Shown here piece after piece: positions 31,758 through 43,800 of a stretch of 64,000 nucleotides of DNA. The notes beneath the pieces were generated by a model. It made no database searches. It saw only the letters and a list, made by a program, of their open reading frames with translations, and was not told the origin of the DNA. A program made the position numbers and the translations under genes. Origin of the DNA: Amoebophrya sp. A120. Its lineage: Eukaryota; Sar; Dinophyceae; Syndiniales; Amoebophryaceae. The stretch's first letter is position 1, and the number at the start of each line of letters is the position of its first letter. Location: the NCBI GenBank assembly GCA_905178155.1, contig CAJINV010000004.1, forward strand, positions 8,894,411-8,958,410, written 5' to 3'.

Positions 31758-33585
31758 GTGCTTTTCCCAAAAATGTTTCCCACTGCCGGTTTCGCTTTGC
31801 AGCGCGACGAACAGGTTTTTGAAAGCAATGCGACCGTCGACAACAATAAAACCGATAGCGGTTTTGCTGGTTTTAAGTACACTAGCTCTACCGCATCTCA
31901 GCCGCAGCAGCCACCACAACAGCAGCAGCAGCAAATTGCACTCGCCACGACCACAGAGGAGCCGGTGTCCTTGCAGCTCGGTTTGGAGAAATTCAAGGAT
32001 GCGCAGTATTTGAGTCTGTCATCAGGTGGCCGGGGAGAGAAAACCAAAAGCAGTTCTACTTTTGCTTCTTCTAGTACTCTCCGCCACACGTCGTGGTCTT
32101 CAAGTGGACAACCCCGCAGCCGGGACAAAATCGAACAGGAGGTGAGACAGTTCGAAAAAGTGATTGATCAGGCGGTTCTGGAATGTAGTTCTACTTCTAG
32201 CGGAACAACGGATGGTAAAACGAAGATTATTTTCACGGGCGGATTGGAGTCTAAAGAGCAACTGCTCGCGTTGCAACGGCAGGTGAAATTACTACTGAAA
32301 GAATTGCAGCAACTGGGTGAGGCACAACGAGCAATCGTGGAAGAGCAGAAGGGCAGTGCAAATGGGAGTCTTGCAGAGAAGCAGCAGAAGAAAGGAACAA
32401 GTAGCAGCAGCTCGGCCGCTTTGAAGAACGATAATAATACTGATTTCTCTACTGACCAGAAATACGACGAAGTTGCGCTCCAAAACGCCGTGGAGAGGCT
32501 GAATAGGAAGTTAAAGAGCGGCGGTGGAACCAAGAATTATACTAGCCAAAATAAAGATGGGTCGTCTGATAGTACCACTACTAGCAACCTCGCGAAAATT
32601 GAAATTTACTGCGACAAGAGGGACAGAACGTCAACCTCGTTGTTGAAAGCTTTGGAAAAGAAGATCGCGAGTTTGGAGGAGAAAATTTTCGGCGTTGTGA
32701 ATCCGCAAGAGGAAATGGTCTTGGCCGGCGGCGACGAATCACTACACGAGACGTTGACACGTATTGTTTTTCTTCATCGGTAATATTTTGCTTCATCGGT
32801 GCAGATGTTAAAAACTAAATTGACATGTCATGTTACAAGAACTTCTAGTGATTTTGTTGGAAAATATTAAAGCTCTATCACCACAAAATCAAAATCAGGC
32901 GTGAGCCGAACGTTAAAAGACCTCGACACCGGCCGTCTCGACGCCATTGCCGAGTCTTTGCGCTCTTTGAAAAAGCAGAAAGAGGCCGCGATCGAGGGGG
33001 GAGAAAATAACACGGCCGACCCAGCAGGAGAAGTACAAAGGCTATCCGTGATCGACAACACCAACACACGGCAGATGGCGAAAAGGTCCTCGTTGCTCTT
33101 TCACCAGCAGGCCGCGCTTACCAGAGCGGCAGAGCAGCAGACGGTGGAAGAGGAACAGTTGGAGGAGCTGTATAGTCTCTGTGAAAATCTGTTCTCCGTG
33201 TCCTCGAAAAAGATCCCGCATTTCCTCGCCCGGATTGAGACGTTCAAGGATTTTCGAGAGAATGAAAGTCGCGTGATAGCAGATTTTATGAACTGCAAAA
33301 GTATCGTACTCGTATGAATGCATTACAAATTTCCTCAGCATGAGAGAAAAAATTTGTAATGCGGATTTCCCTTAAGATAAAGATTTGTAATGCAAGCCTT
33401 GCATTTATAGTTATACGAATACGATACTTTTGCACAGGATAGATTTGGAGCGAGTCGAGGGGCAGCAATTGGACGTGCGGAAGAAGCTGGAAACGTGTAA
33501 GCAAGCGCTGGAAGCGCTGCAGGGCGGGTTAGCGGAAAATATTGCGGTGATGCAGAAAAATTTTAGAAAATTAGGCGGTGGGTGA
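31758..33585 (+). CDS. DCTN2: Dynactin subunit 2 (dynamitin/p50)-like protein
   Basis: 509 residues after removal of the canonical intron 32761-32898 (GTATTG...AATCAG) and the family B introner 33287-33441. The family pattern is followed in order: an N-terminal VFES motif, a Gln/Ser-rich variable region, a coiled coil with LLALQRQVKLLLKELQQL, then KIEIYCDKRDRTSTSLLKALEKKI, then VSRTLKDLDTGRLDAIAESL, and a C-terminal block ending ENIAVMQKNFRKLGGG, which parallels the end of animal dynamitin. Dynamitin forms the shoulder of dynactin, the cofactor of cytoplasmic dynein. The length is slightly above the usual 400 residues because of Ser/Gln/Asn-rich inserts. The start could also be the second Met (31773). 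Confidence 0.85.
32761..32898 (+). other. Canonical GT-AG intron
   Basis: GTATTG...AAAATCAG, 138 nt; joins ETLTR to VSRTLKDLD, a conserved junction in the dynamitin fold. Confidence 0.85.
33287..33441 (+). mobile_element. Introner, family B
   Basis: TATGAACTGCAAAAG...TTTTGCACAGGATA; direct repeat GATTT at 33282-33286 and 33442-33446; joined frame RVIADLERVEGQ. Confidence 0.92.
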
Positions 33586-34282
33586 GCGAGGACGTGATCA
33601 TCTTCGCTTCAAACTGCTTCATTTGACATCAATTTTTTGCTCGAAGTCATTTACCGTGAACGTCAAGTCAGATGTCTTTGTCACGTCGCACTTGGAGAAG
33701 CAGTACTGCAGTATTAAGCATGGAGTCGAGGCATCAGACTCAAACTTATCGTGACCACGTCAACGTCTGCTACAGCGCAACTCGAAGTCGGTACTTCCTC
33801 GAACAGCAGCTTTGCATGTGTCAAGCGAAATTTAGAAAGCTCCGTCGGTACGTGCAACCTCCAGAAATTTCGTTCGGTCCGTGAAACTCGAATAAAAAGA
33901 AAGTCCAAAAAAATTTCGGTGGTCCTTCGTGCAGAGATCTGTATAGATTTTCGTTTCATCGTACAACCTGTTGCCCAACTCGTACTTCGTGCTACGTACG
34001 CCTTACCTGCTATTGAGCAGCATTTTGGAGTAGATTAAAAACCGTTTGTCTTCTTGCCTTAATACTTCACAGGACCTCATTTCACATTTTCACCCAATAA
34101 TTTTTTCGTACATTACATTAGTTCCACATCTTCATGCGATTCGATTTGATCCAGGGGGGCGCTCCCCCCTTCTTTGCAAGACCATTGCTTTACCCTAATC
34201 GGTGAGGTTATCTCAACAGACATGACCAAGCTTTTACATTACTCTGCTCTACTATTCTAATTCATTTCTCATTCGTGCCTTA
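33586..34282. other. Intergenic, no gene recognised
   Basis: Spacer; no supported coding frame. Confidence 0.6.
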
Positions 34283-36519
34283 ATGCACAGTTTGTTTCCC
34301 ATTCTGAAGATGACGGATCCTGCAACCACCGCAAGTACCACCGCCGCACCGGCGCAGAATCAAGACACAACCACCACAAATAAGCCACGGATGGACCGCG
34401 GTTTCACGACGATGCGGATGAATTCGATCGTGTCTGTCCTTCGCCTGGCCGCGCCAAGATTCGGGTCCTCGCAGGCGAGCACGTACCAGGTGACTCCACC
34501 GAATGGAGGTCATCAACATGGAAATAAGAAGACGAAAGTGAGGAAAGGAGGCACACATCACGGGCAGCCGCATGGATCATCCAAGAAGGGACATCAAGAA
34601 GAATCCTCAGCCAACCCGATCGCTTGTGCGTACAATCTCGTCGCCAAATTTTTCTCACTCTTTTATCTTCCTTCCGGCGGCCACGCGGAGGTGGTGGATG
34701 AGGAAGACGGGATGAATCAACCCTGGTATCAATGCGACGAGCAAAGTCTGGTGTACAAGCAGGCGGACACGTTGGAGTTGAGTTTCAGCCAGGCCAGCTA
34801 CCCGTCGCTGTTACTCGATTTGCTGCTCGCGATCGCGTTCGGGTTTCTGCTCGGGGGGGTTTGGTCTGGGTATTTGTTTGTATCAACCAGTGTGCACTAC
34901 ATCATCGACGACTTCATTTACGGGTACTTGGACACGAGAAACTCTTTCGTCTACTACCTCCACTGGGTGTTCTTATCGACCCTCTCCACCGGCATCGCAG
35001 TGTTCACGACCTACCGGTACTTGCCGCATTGTATCGGCGACGGCGTGACGCAACTCTACGTCTCGCTGGCGATAAAATGCAGCGTCCCGATGCACGTGGT
35101 GCTGTACCGGACGTTGCTTTGCCCTCTCTTCATCGCCCTGGGTTCCCCACTAGATCTCGAGTCCCCCTTCCGCCAAGTTTCTGCCGCGTTGGGCTGCGCC
35201 GCGGTGCGGTTTCAACGGAAGTTTTTCGGAAAGCCGTTTTCCCGGGACGGGTACCCCGTGTGGGCGATCACGGGCAACGCGAGTTCCGTCGGGTGCGTGC
35301 TCGGGTCACCTCTGGCCGGCTGTGTGTTCGCGATCGAGCAGATGCTGAACTTGCGGTCCGTCGCTTCTTATGGAATGCAAATATGTCTGGGTCTGGAAGG
35401 ATGCGAACTTGTGATGCGCATTTCACAACACACGCAAGTCTCTCATGCAGAGGCAGCAAAAGATGCCCACTTCCTGTCACCAAAATGGGGGATTTGTCAT
35501 GCGGATTAGGCAATGCGGAAGCTTCTCGAAATCTGTGATGCTAGGGCTTCCATGACAGACATTCTGTGTCATGCAAAAACAGCATGACAAAAATCTGCAC
35601 TCTTCCAGACCCAGACATTTTTGCATTTGATATTTCTGCGTTTCTGCTGGTCGGGTGCTGCGCGATCTGCGGAAGTTACGCCACCGAGAAGGTGACGGAT
35701 TATCTGCACCGGGAAGTGCGCGAACATTTCAGTCGGGACTGGAACTACCACACGATCCAAGTCGATGGGGAGTACACGTTAGTGGCGTTATTCCTCGCCC
35801 TGGGCATGGGGTTCATGACGGCTTTCGTGGGTGGGTTTTTCACCATCGGAGTGGAGAAACTCCAATCCTTTTTCGCCGAAGCGGAGATTCTGCAGGACCA
35901 ACCGCTCCGACGGCAGTTGATCGGCTTCCCAGTAGGGTTTCTCACAGGTTTACTCGGCGCGATTTGCTACCACGTCGCCGACGTGCGAAGCGGGTGGATG
36001 CCGGGGTATGATACGATGGAGCAGATCGCGACGCGGTACAGTTGCAACGAGCTGAAGGCATTAAGCAACACCGATTTGAACAAAGTCGCCTACAACATCC
36101 GAACAACGGGGCAAGCGGTAACTGATGAAGACAACTGTATGGAATTAGCGGATTACGTCACTATTTTCCTCACGAAGTTCCTTGCCTGCATGCTGCTCTG
36201 CGCCATCGAAGCGCCCGGCGGGATGCTAATACCGAGTTTGGTGTTGGGGTCGAGCTTCGGGGGCGTGACAAAATCGATTTTGGCGGAGATATTTCCGAGT
36301 GATGTGGGGATGTTTCGGATCTGCGGGTTTCTGGGCATGACGGGCATTTTCGCGTCGATCATACGAGCGCCAGTGACCGGGCTGATGCTGATTTACTTTC
36401 TCTACGGTTCGGCAAGGGCCGGGTTTGTGGTCACGATTACCAGTCCACTGTTGCTTTGCGGTATAGTTTGTTGGTTTTTTTACTTCATTTTGTACGGAAA
36501 AATTTTAGATCGAGCTTGA
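34283..36519 (+). CDS. CLC-family chloride channel or Cl-/H+ antiporter
   Basis: 655 residues after removal of one family A introner (35369-35632). A hydrophilic His/Lys-rich N-terminus precedes about ten hydrophobic helices. CLC landmarks are recognisable though diverged: HCIGDGVTQLYV in place of the first GSGIP loop, LGSPLDLESP for the G(K/R)EGP loop with the gating Glu kept, GNASSVGCVLGSPLAGCVFAIEQ for the AAxxAAxFxAPxxGxxFxxE helix, and APGGMLIPSLVLGSSFG for the GxFxP loop. CLC proteins move chloride across plasma or organelle membranes; channel and antiporter cannot be told apart here. No cytoplasmic CBS domains follow the last helix. The start could instead be the in-frame ATG at 34310. 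Confidence 0.85.
35369..35632 (+). mobile_element. Introner, family A
   Basis: TATGGAATGCAAATATG...GCATTTGATA; repeats CTTCT/TTTCT; joined frame RSVASAFLLVGCC, which restores a membrane helix. Same subfamily as 2151. Confidence 0.92.
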
Positions 36520-36601
36520 GTTTCTGATGCAAATAGTTCCATGCGTGGGTGAGTTCCTGGGTGGTGTGTCTTATAGGCAAAACGAAAACAAGTGCAAAAA
36601 T

Positions 36602-39526
36602 ATGAAATCATTGAAGTCCTCGACGAATTCTACCAAAAAAACAGCCATGACCTCCGCCGTGATCTCCTTTTTCATCCGCCCGGACGAGTGGCATTTCGAG
36701 CTGTTGTTGAAAGCCGGCGTGCGGATGGAAACGCTCTGGAAGAAGGGCGCGCACGCGCTCATCGAGGTAAAGCACATTCTCGAGGACAGCTGGCGCTGGA
36801 GCTACATTCTGCAAGAATCCAAGCAGTGGGAAATGGAGTTGCAACACGAAGCGCTGCTGAAGTTGTTTGAACTCGTGAAGGACCCGGAAAGAACCCGGGA
36901 TTTACAAGACCACTTGGTCAACGGCGGCGGCGAGGCGGTGATCGGAAATGCCACAACGTCTGGGAGGGTGCTGTCCAATTCCTTTTTCAACCAAGAAGTG
37001 TCGAACGCGCAGTCGAACGGGTCGGCGGCATTAACATTACCCCCACAATCGTCCAACGGGCTGCACCATCATGGATCTTCGTTACTGTCCAACGGAGGCA
37101 ACAGCAGCTCAGTGAACGGCACATCTACTTCCCCCTTCCGGAGAGGGGCGTCGGGTGAAGAGATGAAGGAAACGATGTCGCACATGATCTCGCAGCTGTC
37201 GCCCATCGGCGGGGGATCCAGCGCGCGTCTCCACGATAGCAACTTCTCGGTGACCCCACTCGGGTACGCTTTGGTCTACTGCAACGAGTCGGCGGTTCAT
37301 TTATTACTGTACAAGAAGGCGGACGCGTGCACTTTGTCCGGCGGGAAATCACCCTTGGAAATCGCAACCTCGAACCTACTCGTCGACAGCACCAGTCGGC
37401 TGATCGCGTATGGGGCGCAGGCGGAGTCGTTGATATCATTGCTTACCGTAGCGTCGCATTTGGCGGCTGACGTTTCGTTTTTGGATTCGCAGAGCCGGGT
37501 GAAGGCGGTGTTAGAGGAGAAAATGCCGGACAGTTTCGAAGAAACAACTACAACAGCCGAGGAAGAGGATGAAGTAGAGCAGCCCGCGGACCAAGTCATC
37601 ATGAACATTTTACTCACCAGTTGCAGCCCGGAATTTTTAGAAGAAACTAGACAAACCCTCGACGACCCGAAGAAGCTCGCGGAAGTTTTGGAGGATCCGT
37701 CTTACGCGAACGGAAGTTCTTTACTTTCGCCAAAAGGGCAAGGTGCAGCTGCAGCAGGAGCAGCAGCTAACCCAGCTGCTCTATCAGCTTCGAACAATAG
37801 CAGCACGGATAACAGTAGTCAAGCAACGCCCTTGGAATTGCGACGGGAGGCGGCGATAAGTCTGCTGAAGACTCTGATTGACGCGATTTTGGTCGCAGTG
37901 GAGGAGAAGAAGAACGTTAGACCGGTGAAAATAATAACAGGATTGCGTTCATCTGTGGACGTCGACAGCAGTAATGCTCCTACGCCTGCGATAATAAAGG
38001 CGTCGAACTCCGATTTCAATTTCATCAAAAACCCATCCTCACCATTAGCGAAGCGAACGGACAGCAAGGGGAACACGTATGACATCAGACTCTTCACGAA
38101 GGCCATCGTGACGAAAGACCGGCAAGCCAACACGAAGTCGATAAAATCCGAATATCAGTGCGAGGACGAGGATGTGCTCGCAACGAGCAGCGTCGATATC
38201 GAGAAGATTTTGCAGGCAAACCTACCGGCTGGAAAATCCTTCGATTCCGTCTGGTCGCAATTGGCGGCGGCGAGGGAGGTGGGAGTGGCGGTATTAAAAA
38301 CAGACGAAAATGGGGTCGAAGTGGTAAACGCAGTAGAGGAGAGCAAGGAGGAACAAGAACAACCTGGTGTAGAGCAAGAAACCTCCCAAGTGCAACAACT
38401 ACAAGCTACCACGACGGCCGCTGAAGGAGACGGCAAGATTTTTACCCAGCTGGAGAAGCTGCAAAAACAGATGGAGAACGGTCTGTGCGGTTTACGGTAC
38501 TACCAGTCAATAGTACACGTGGTCGCACCTACTATGGACGATAACACGAGCAACGCCAGAACAAGGGACGGCAGCGACAGCAAGGAAGCGGTTGGAACAA
38601 CAACTACGAGGATATTAGGTGAAGAAGGGCCACCAGAGGATGCGAATAAAAATCCTGCGGAAGGTGAAGGACGAACAACAGCACCTGACCACACCTCTCA
38701 ACCCCCCGAGGACCAACTGCTTACAAGACAGCGCAGCGGGAACTCCAACTCTCGCACTGCGTCGAAACAACAAGCGGTACTAGAGAAAAAATTATGTCGC
38801 GTCGTGAGATCGGCGAGGCTCGTGATGCGCGGGAGAGCCGTCCGAGACGGCACGAAGATGCTGGTGCAGGAAAGACGCGCGTGGGATCCCCCCGCGGCGG
38901 GCTCCAGCGCGCGGAGACCAGGGGCACGGGCCAGATTACCGGAGATATCCATAGTCCATCCCAACATGACGGACGCGGATGTGTTCCATCTACTGCTCCA
39001 ACGGATCGGCCTCGGCCACTTCTCCGCGGAAAGGCTGCACGAGTGCTTTCCGGGTCCGTGGCGAATGGAATCGATCCGAGAGTTTTACCCGGTGGATGAT
39101 TCCTTCCCGGGCCTCGGCGGTTTCATCCGCCAATGCGACCAGTGGGTTATAGACATCGGCTACATGCGACAAGCAACGGCGCTGCCAGTGTTGAGAAATC
39201 ATTTCGCAGAAACCTTGAGCACAGCGAGGGAGTTGTTGCTGGCGCAGAAGGAGAACGCGGCTGCGGCGGCAGCCGCTAGTGGAGCTGCACCAGCTGCGAG
39301 CACACCAGCGTCATCAGCAGCTGCCGGCGCTGCAACACCTGCAAGTAGTGCCACTGGGGTTTCCCCAACCGGTATCAAAACAACGACATTCAGCGTCTTC
39401 CGCGACCGGGACGACATTTCGAATTTCGCTCTGGGCCTACCGGTGTTGGAACCATTCCTAGCGGATGGATTTGTGTTCCAATGGCGCCACGAACCGACCG
39501 GAGCGGCGGCGAGGAAAGGGTCGTGA
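36602..39526 (+). CDS. Large protein with ankyrin-like segment, unknown
   Basis: About 974 residues in one exon with no introner. The frame is open back to 36527, just after the CLC stop; 36602 or 36647 (MTSAVISFFIRP) are the likelier starts. An early helical block (WHFELLLKAGVRMETLWKKG) is followed by an Asn/Ser-rich linker and an ankyrin-like pair (TPLGYALVYCNESAVHLLLY, then GGKSPLEIATSN). A long Ser/Thr/Gln/Glu-rich low-complexity region follows, then a conserved-looking C-terminal block with LHECFPGPWRMESIREFYPVD and an Ala-rich linker. No catalytic motif recognised. It may be a scaffold protein; this is inference. Confidence 0.7.
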   Translation: MKSLKSSTNSTKKTAMTSAVISFFIRPDEWHFELLLKAGVRMETLWKKGAHALIEVKHILEDSWRWSYILQESKQWEMELQHEALLKLFELVKDPERTRDLQDHLVNGGGEAVIGNATTSGRVLSNSFFNQEVSNAQSNGSAALTLPPQSSNGLHHHGSSLLSNGGNSSSVNGTSTSPFRRGASGEEMKETMSHMISQLSPIGGGSSARLHDSNFSVTPLGYALVYCNESAVHLLLYKKADACTLSGGKSPLEIATSNLLVDSTSRLIAYGAQAESLISLLTVASHLAADVSFLDSQSRVKAVLEEKMPDSFEETTTTAEEEDEVEQPADQVIMNILLTSCSPEFLEETRQTLDDPKKLAEVLEDPSYANGSSLLSPKGQGAAAAGAAANPAALSASNNSSTDNSSQATPLELRREAAISLLKTLIDAILVAVEEKKNVRPVKIITGLRSSVDVDSSNAPTPAIIKASNSDFNFIKNPSSPLAKRTDSKGNTYDIRLFTKAIVTKDRQANTKSIKSEYQCEDEDVLATSSVDIEKILQANLPAGKSFDSVWSQLAAAREVGVAVLKTDENGVEVVNAVEESKEEQEQPGVEQETSQVQQLQATTTAAEGDGKIFTQLEKLQKQMENGLCGLRYYQSIVHVVAPTMDDNTSNARTRDGSDSKEAVGTTTTRILGEEGPPEDANKNPAEGEGRTTAPDHTSQPPEDQLLTRQRSGNSNSRTASKQQAVLEKKLCRVVRSARLVMRGRAVRDGTKMLVQERRAWDPPAAGSSARRPGARARLPEISIVHPNMTDADVFHLLLQRIGLGHFSAERLHECFPGPWRMESIREFYPVDDSFPGLGGFIRQCDQWVIDIGYMRQATALPVLRNHFAETLSTARELLLAQKENAAAAAAASGAAPAASTPASSAAAGAATPASSATGVSPTGIKTTTFSVFRDRDDISNFALGLPVLEPFLADGFVFQWRHEPTGAAARKGS

Positions 39527-40803
39527 GTTGTCCCTTCTTTTATGACAATTAATATGCTCACACACTAATTAAGCCAAATTAGAACGAGATCGACTTCCCC
39601 ATCACCAATTTCCAACCCAACCTTTTTTTTCGAGAAGATCATTTTCAGAAGGAGCGACTCTAGAGTTCGTATTTCAGAACATTGGTAGCCTATGTTACCT
39701 CATATTTTCCAACGTATCTTCAGAGTCTCTTACTTCATTTAGATTTAACCCGAACTGTATTTGAGAGGTTTTTATCACAGTTCTGTATTCCCCCGACGGA
39801 TTGTTGAAATGGATTCGTAACTACAAGTTTCTGCACTGATAGAAAGTTCTCTGGATTTTCATGGAAGGAGGTACGGAGCGGCAGCAGGTGGTTCCTGCAC
39901 CTGCAGTATCTTCCCTGCTGGACTCTGTATGCTTTGTTCGGGTCATGGATCGGACCGACGGCGTACGCAAGGAGCCTACAATATCGGTTAAACGGTGTAG
40001 TTGTCTCTCTGCGATATCAAGCGCAAAAGACGCAACAAAGATTCATTTTCTCATCGGTCGTACCATACGCCAAATGAACTAGTCTCGGTTTTCAACTTCA
40101 TCGTGCACAACAATGCTGCACTGACGCGTGCAATAAATAGTTATTGACATCGTACAAGAACAACCGCACCAAAAAAGTCGGTCCATGATAAGTATCTCGT
40201 CCAGAAAGTGGTATCTATCGTCGTCCCTTGTAGCTGCTTGTAAGACCTTCACCTAACGTATTTGCTTTACCCTATCTACGAACGCCCATTTATTTTCCAT
40301 TTCAATCAAAAACCCAACAGGTGAAGACCCCCATCGGTTTTCACTCCCAATTTTGGCCCACCTGTTGTATATGTTTCTACTATGAGGAAAACCTCCTTTT
40401 ATATTTTCAATTGATTTTTCTCCCTGTTGCAACCGAATTCTCTTTTCCCTTCGCACTACTAGTTGTACCCCTTAATATTTTCGCACGGATTCAGAATTAG
40501 AATTTGGTTGGACAAGACGACGATGTTTTACCCTCTGGCTCCTACGAAAAACTTGTAAATTTATAATTTCAAGGCAGTTGTTGTCATTGTTACAACGTCT
40601 GTCTGTTTCGTCATTTACAAGTAGAATTGGAATTTAGTACAACTTTGTATAAACAGAGAGCAAATTATACAGCTGTACTCCAACCCGCAGCCCCTATCTT
40701 TCTCAAAACGCGCAGCCTATGTGGTCGCAGCTCAAACTCGTTAAAATAAAATCTTCCAAGTAGAATTAAGTAAACTCCCCTCTCGTCGTCGTCGTCCTTG
40801 CCC
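39527..40803. other. Intergenic, no gene recognised
   Basis: A 1.3-kb AT-rich spacer. A 73-codon frame at 39861-40082 has no recognisable feature. No introner motif is present. Confidence 0.55.
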
Positions 40804-43800
40804 ATGTCGTTGACCGGGCTAAAGCAGGGGCTCGCCAAGGCGCAGGGTGGCGCACCGGGAGGGCTGGTGCAGAAGGATAGGCAAAGGCTCACCGTCGGTG
40901 CCATCGACCCCAAAGATGCGGCCAACGCCAACAACGGGGCGAAAGCAGGCGGGAGGCCGAGCAATAACAGGGGGTTGGTGCAGTTTCTCAAGGCAAACGA
41001 CACGATAGCCTGTGCCAGTGTGTCGTCGTCACTGTATTGATTTTGATTTTTTTTTTTTTGAAAGAACCAACCTGCACGAGGATTAATTCTTCCACACTAC
41101 TAATTTGAATGTGATGAAATCAATGCAAGACACGTGGAAGATAGAATTTCAGCTCTTGTGAGAATATTACAATTTTCCATGTTCTTTTGAAGATGAAACT
41201 GAACCGAAACAAAAACAAAACAAAGGCGGTCCTCCACCGGCTCTTCCGTTTGTCTTTCTTCCGAGACGGTGCGCCGTCAAAATTCCTTCGACGAGAAGCG
41301 GTTGACAAAAGAGGGCGACCTATTCTGAGTAAAAACGCACCCACACCAGAGTTGTAATGCAAATCTGCATGCCAAAAATGTTCCTCATGCGGAGCCCCAT
41401 GCGAAGCATTTCCCCATCGTGTTTTGGAGTTTGTGATGCGCAAAGCAGCATGATATGCTAGATCCATGATGCTTCTGGAGCTAGCTAAACAGGATTACAC
41501 TAGCGGGCCAAATTTGTCATGCGAAACAACCAAAGCTGGTCGATTTGTCTAGCAGATTTCCCATGTTGACTCTGGTGTGGGGATGTTTTTACATAGGATA
41601 CGACCCCACTTTTGACATTGGCAAGCTCGCCGCGATGGGCGTGGCCATCGGGTGCAAGAAGGGAATATCAAATGTAAAAATGTCTGGGTCTGGAAGAATG
41701 CAACTTGTGATGCTGCATTTGGATTCCAGAAAAATCTGTATTGCCTGAGTACCAAAAGGAATGTAATTTTTGCTACGCGGAGAAGGCATTTGTCATGCGG
41801 AATAGGCATCAAGAATCTCTCAAGAAATCTGTGATGCTAGGGCATGCATCACAGACATCAGGGCTCATGCAGAACGTGCATGACAAGTGTCAGAATCTTC
41901 CAGACCCAGACATTTTTACAGTTGATAGGGAAAGAAGCCGGAATCGCCGAATCAGGACTCGTATGCCTTTGTGCACTGTCCAGACGACTTTACGCTTTAC
42001 ACGGTTTTTGACGGTATATTAAGGGTTGACCGTTGATGTTTTAATATTTTGTGATAAAGTACATTCATCTGGAGGTGCTTATGCTTAATTTGCTAAGCTA
42101 GCAAAGTTGAAGCATGGAAGTTTTAATCTAGTGATTCATCTCCTTCAGCATGAGAAATACCTACTTCAAGTCGTTGCACCTCATACAGGTCACGGCGTGA
42201 ACGGGCACGACGTGTCGAATTTCTGCAAGGAGTACATGATAAAACTTTTCATCTCCGACCCCAACCGCGACACGAACACGGAAAAAGCCTTCGCGGACAC
42301 CTTCAGGAAAGCCCAGCAGATATCAACTGTAAAAATGTCTGGGTCTGGAAGAATGCAACTTGTCATGCTAAACCTGAATGATGCAAAAATCTGTGTTGCT
42401 AGAGTGCCAAAAGCTGTCCGCTTTTGACCAAGTTGAGAGGGAGTTTCTCATGCAGGAGAGGCATGATAGAGACCTCAAAGAATCTGTCATGCTGGGTCTC
42501 GCATTCCAGACCTTATGGGTCATGGAAAACCTGCATCACAAATCTTGCATTCTTCCAGACCCAGACATTTTTGCACTTGATAGCAGATGCTAGAAAACGA
42601 AATGGCCTCGCAAATCGACAGCAGAACTTCGGTATGAACTGCAAAAGTATCGTACTAGTATAAATTGCATTTGGCGCGCGCGCGCGCGCGATTTTGGTTT
42701 GTGAGGTACGAAGCGCTGCGCGACTATTGTTTACGGTGGGACGGCTGACGGTCGTAGGTTTTCGGGACGCTGCTTCCGAGCACTGGGCGCGCGAAGACCG
42801 AAGCTGTGCGCGTAGCGCTGGTTTTAAACAGAAAGCGGGCGAACGCTAGGGCCGATCGCAGTCGTGGCTGCTCTTTTCTGTAGTGACAGATTTGGGGCCT
42901 TTGGTGCCCATCACGGCGCGCGATGAGGTGCTGCAGCACCATCTAAAACGACGGCGCTGCGGCATTGCAGGTACAGATCCGAACCGGGGGTCAGATCCTA
43001 CCTGACCCCCCGGGTCGACTCAGTACCATAGAGATCAGGAGCGTACCTTTGGGTCAGGAACGCCCCCCCTACTTCTTCCCAGACCCGCATTTTTTTTTGG
43101 CGCCGAGCATATCAAATGCCCTGTTTGTTCTAGAATATTCAGGCCCCGGGGCGCTATTGAACTGGTAGGTACATTGTTGAACCGCGGGACCAGTTGAACT
43201 GATACACATTACAAATTTCCTCAGCATGAGAAATAAAATTTGTAATGCACATTCGCCTCGGGAACAAGATTTGTCATGCAAGACTTGCATTTATACGAGT
43301 GCGATACTTTTACACAGGATATTCGGGGGCCACGGCCACGATGATCTACCGTCCCGCCGGGAAGAGGGAACTCCACGTGGCGTACTGTGGGGATAGCAGG
43401 GCATCGGTATACATAGAAGCAATTTATTTGTGTTGCTGTGTCTCGCATGCCAAAGCGATCTCTTGTACGGCTTTCACGCATTACAATCTTTTCGGATGGT
43501 ATTCCGAGCTCTACCGTGTTTTGCATGACAAACTAGCTTCCAGCACGACAAGAAATTTGGCCCATCGCATTCATGCATTACAGATCTTGTTGTCCTCCGA
43601 GTTTCGCATCACAAATCCAAAACAGATCTGCTTCGCTACCGAGTCCACCACCGTCGTTCCGGGCACGTCCCAGAAGCCCAACGGCAGGAAGCAGCTGGGC
43701 GTGGAGCTCACCCGGGACCACAAACCGGAGCTTCCCGAGTATCAAGAAGAAACATCCCCCCTCCCCATATCAAAACGGAGATCTGTGATGCAGATTTGCA

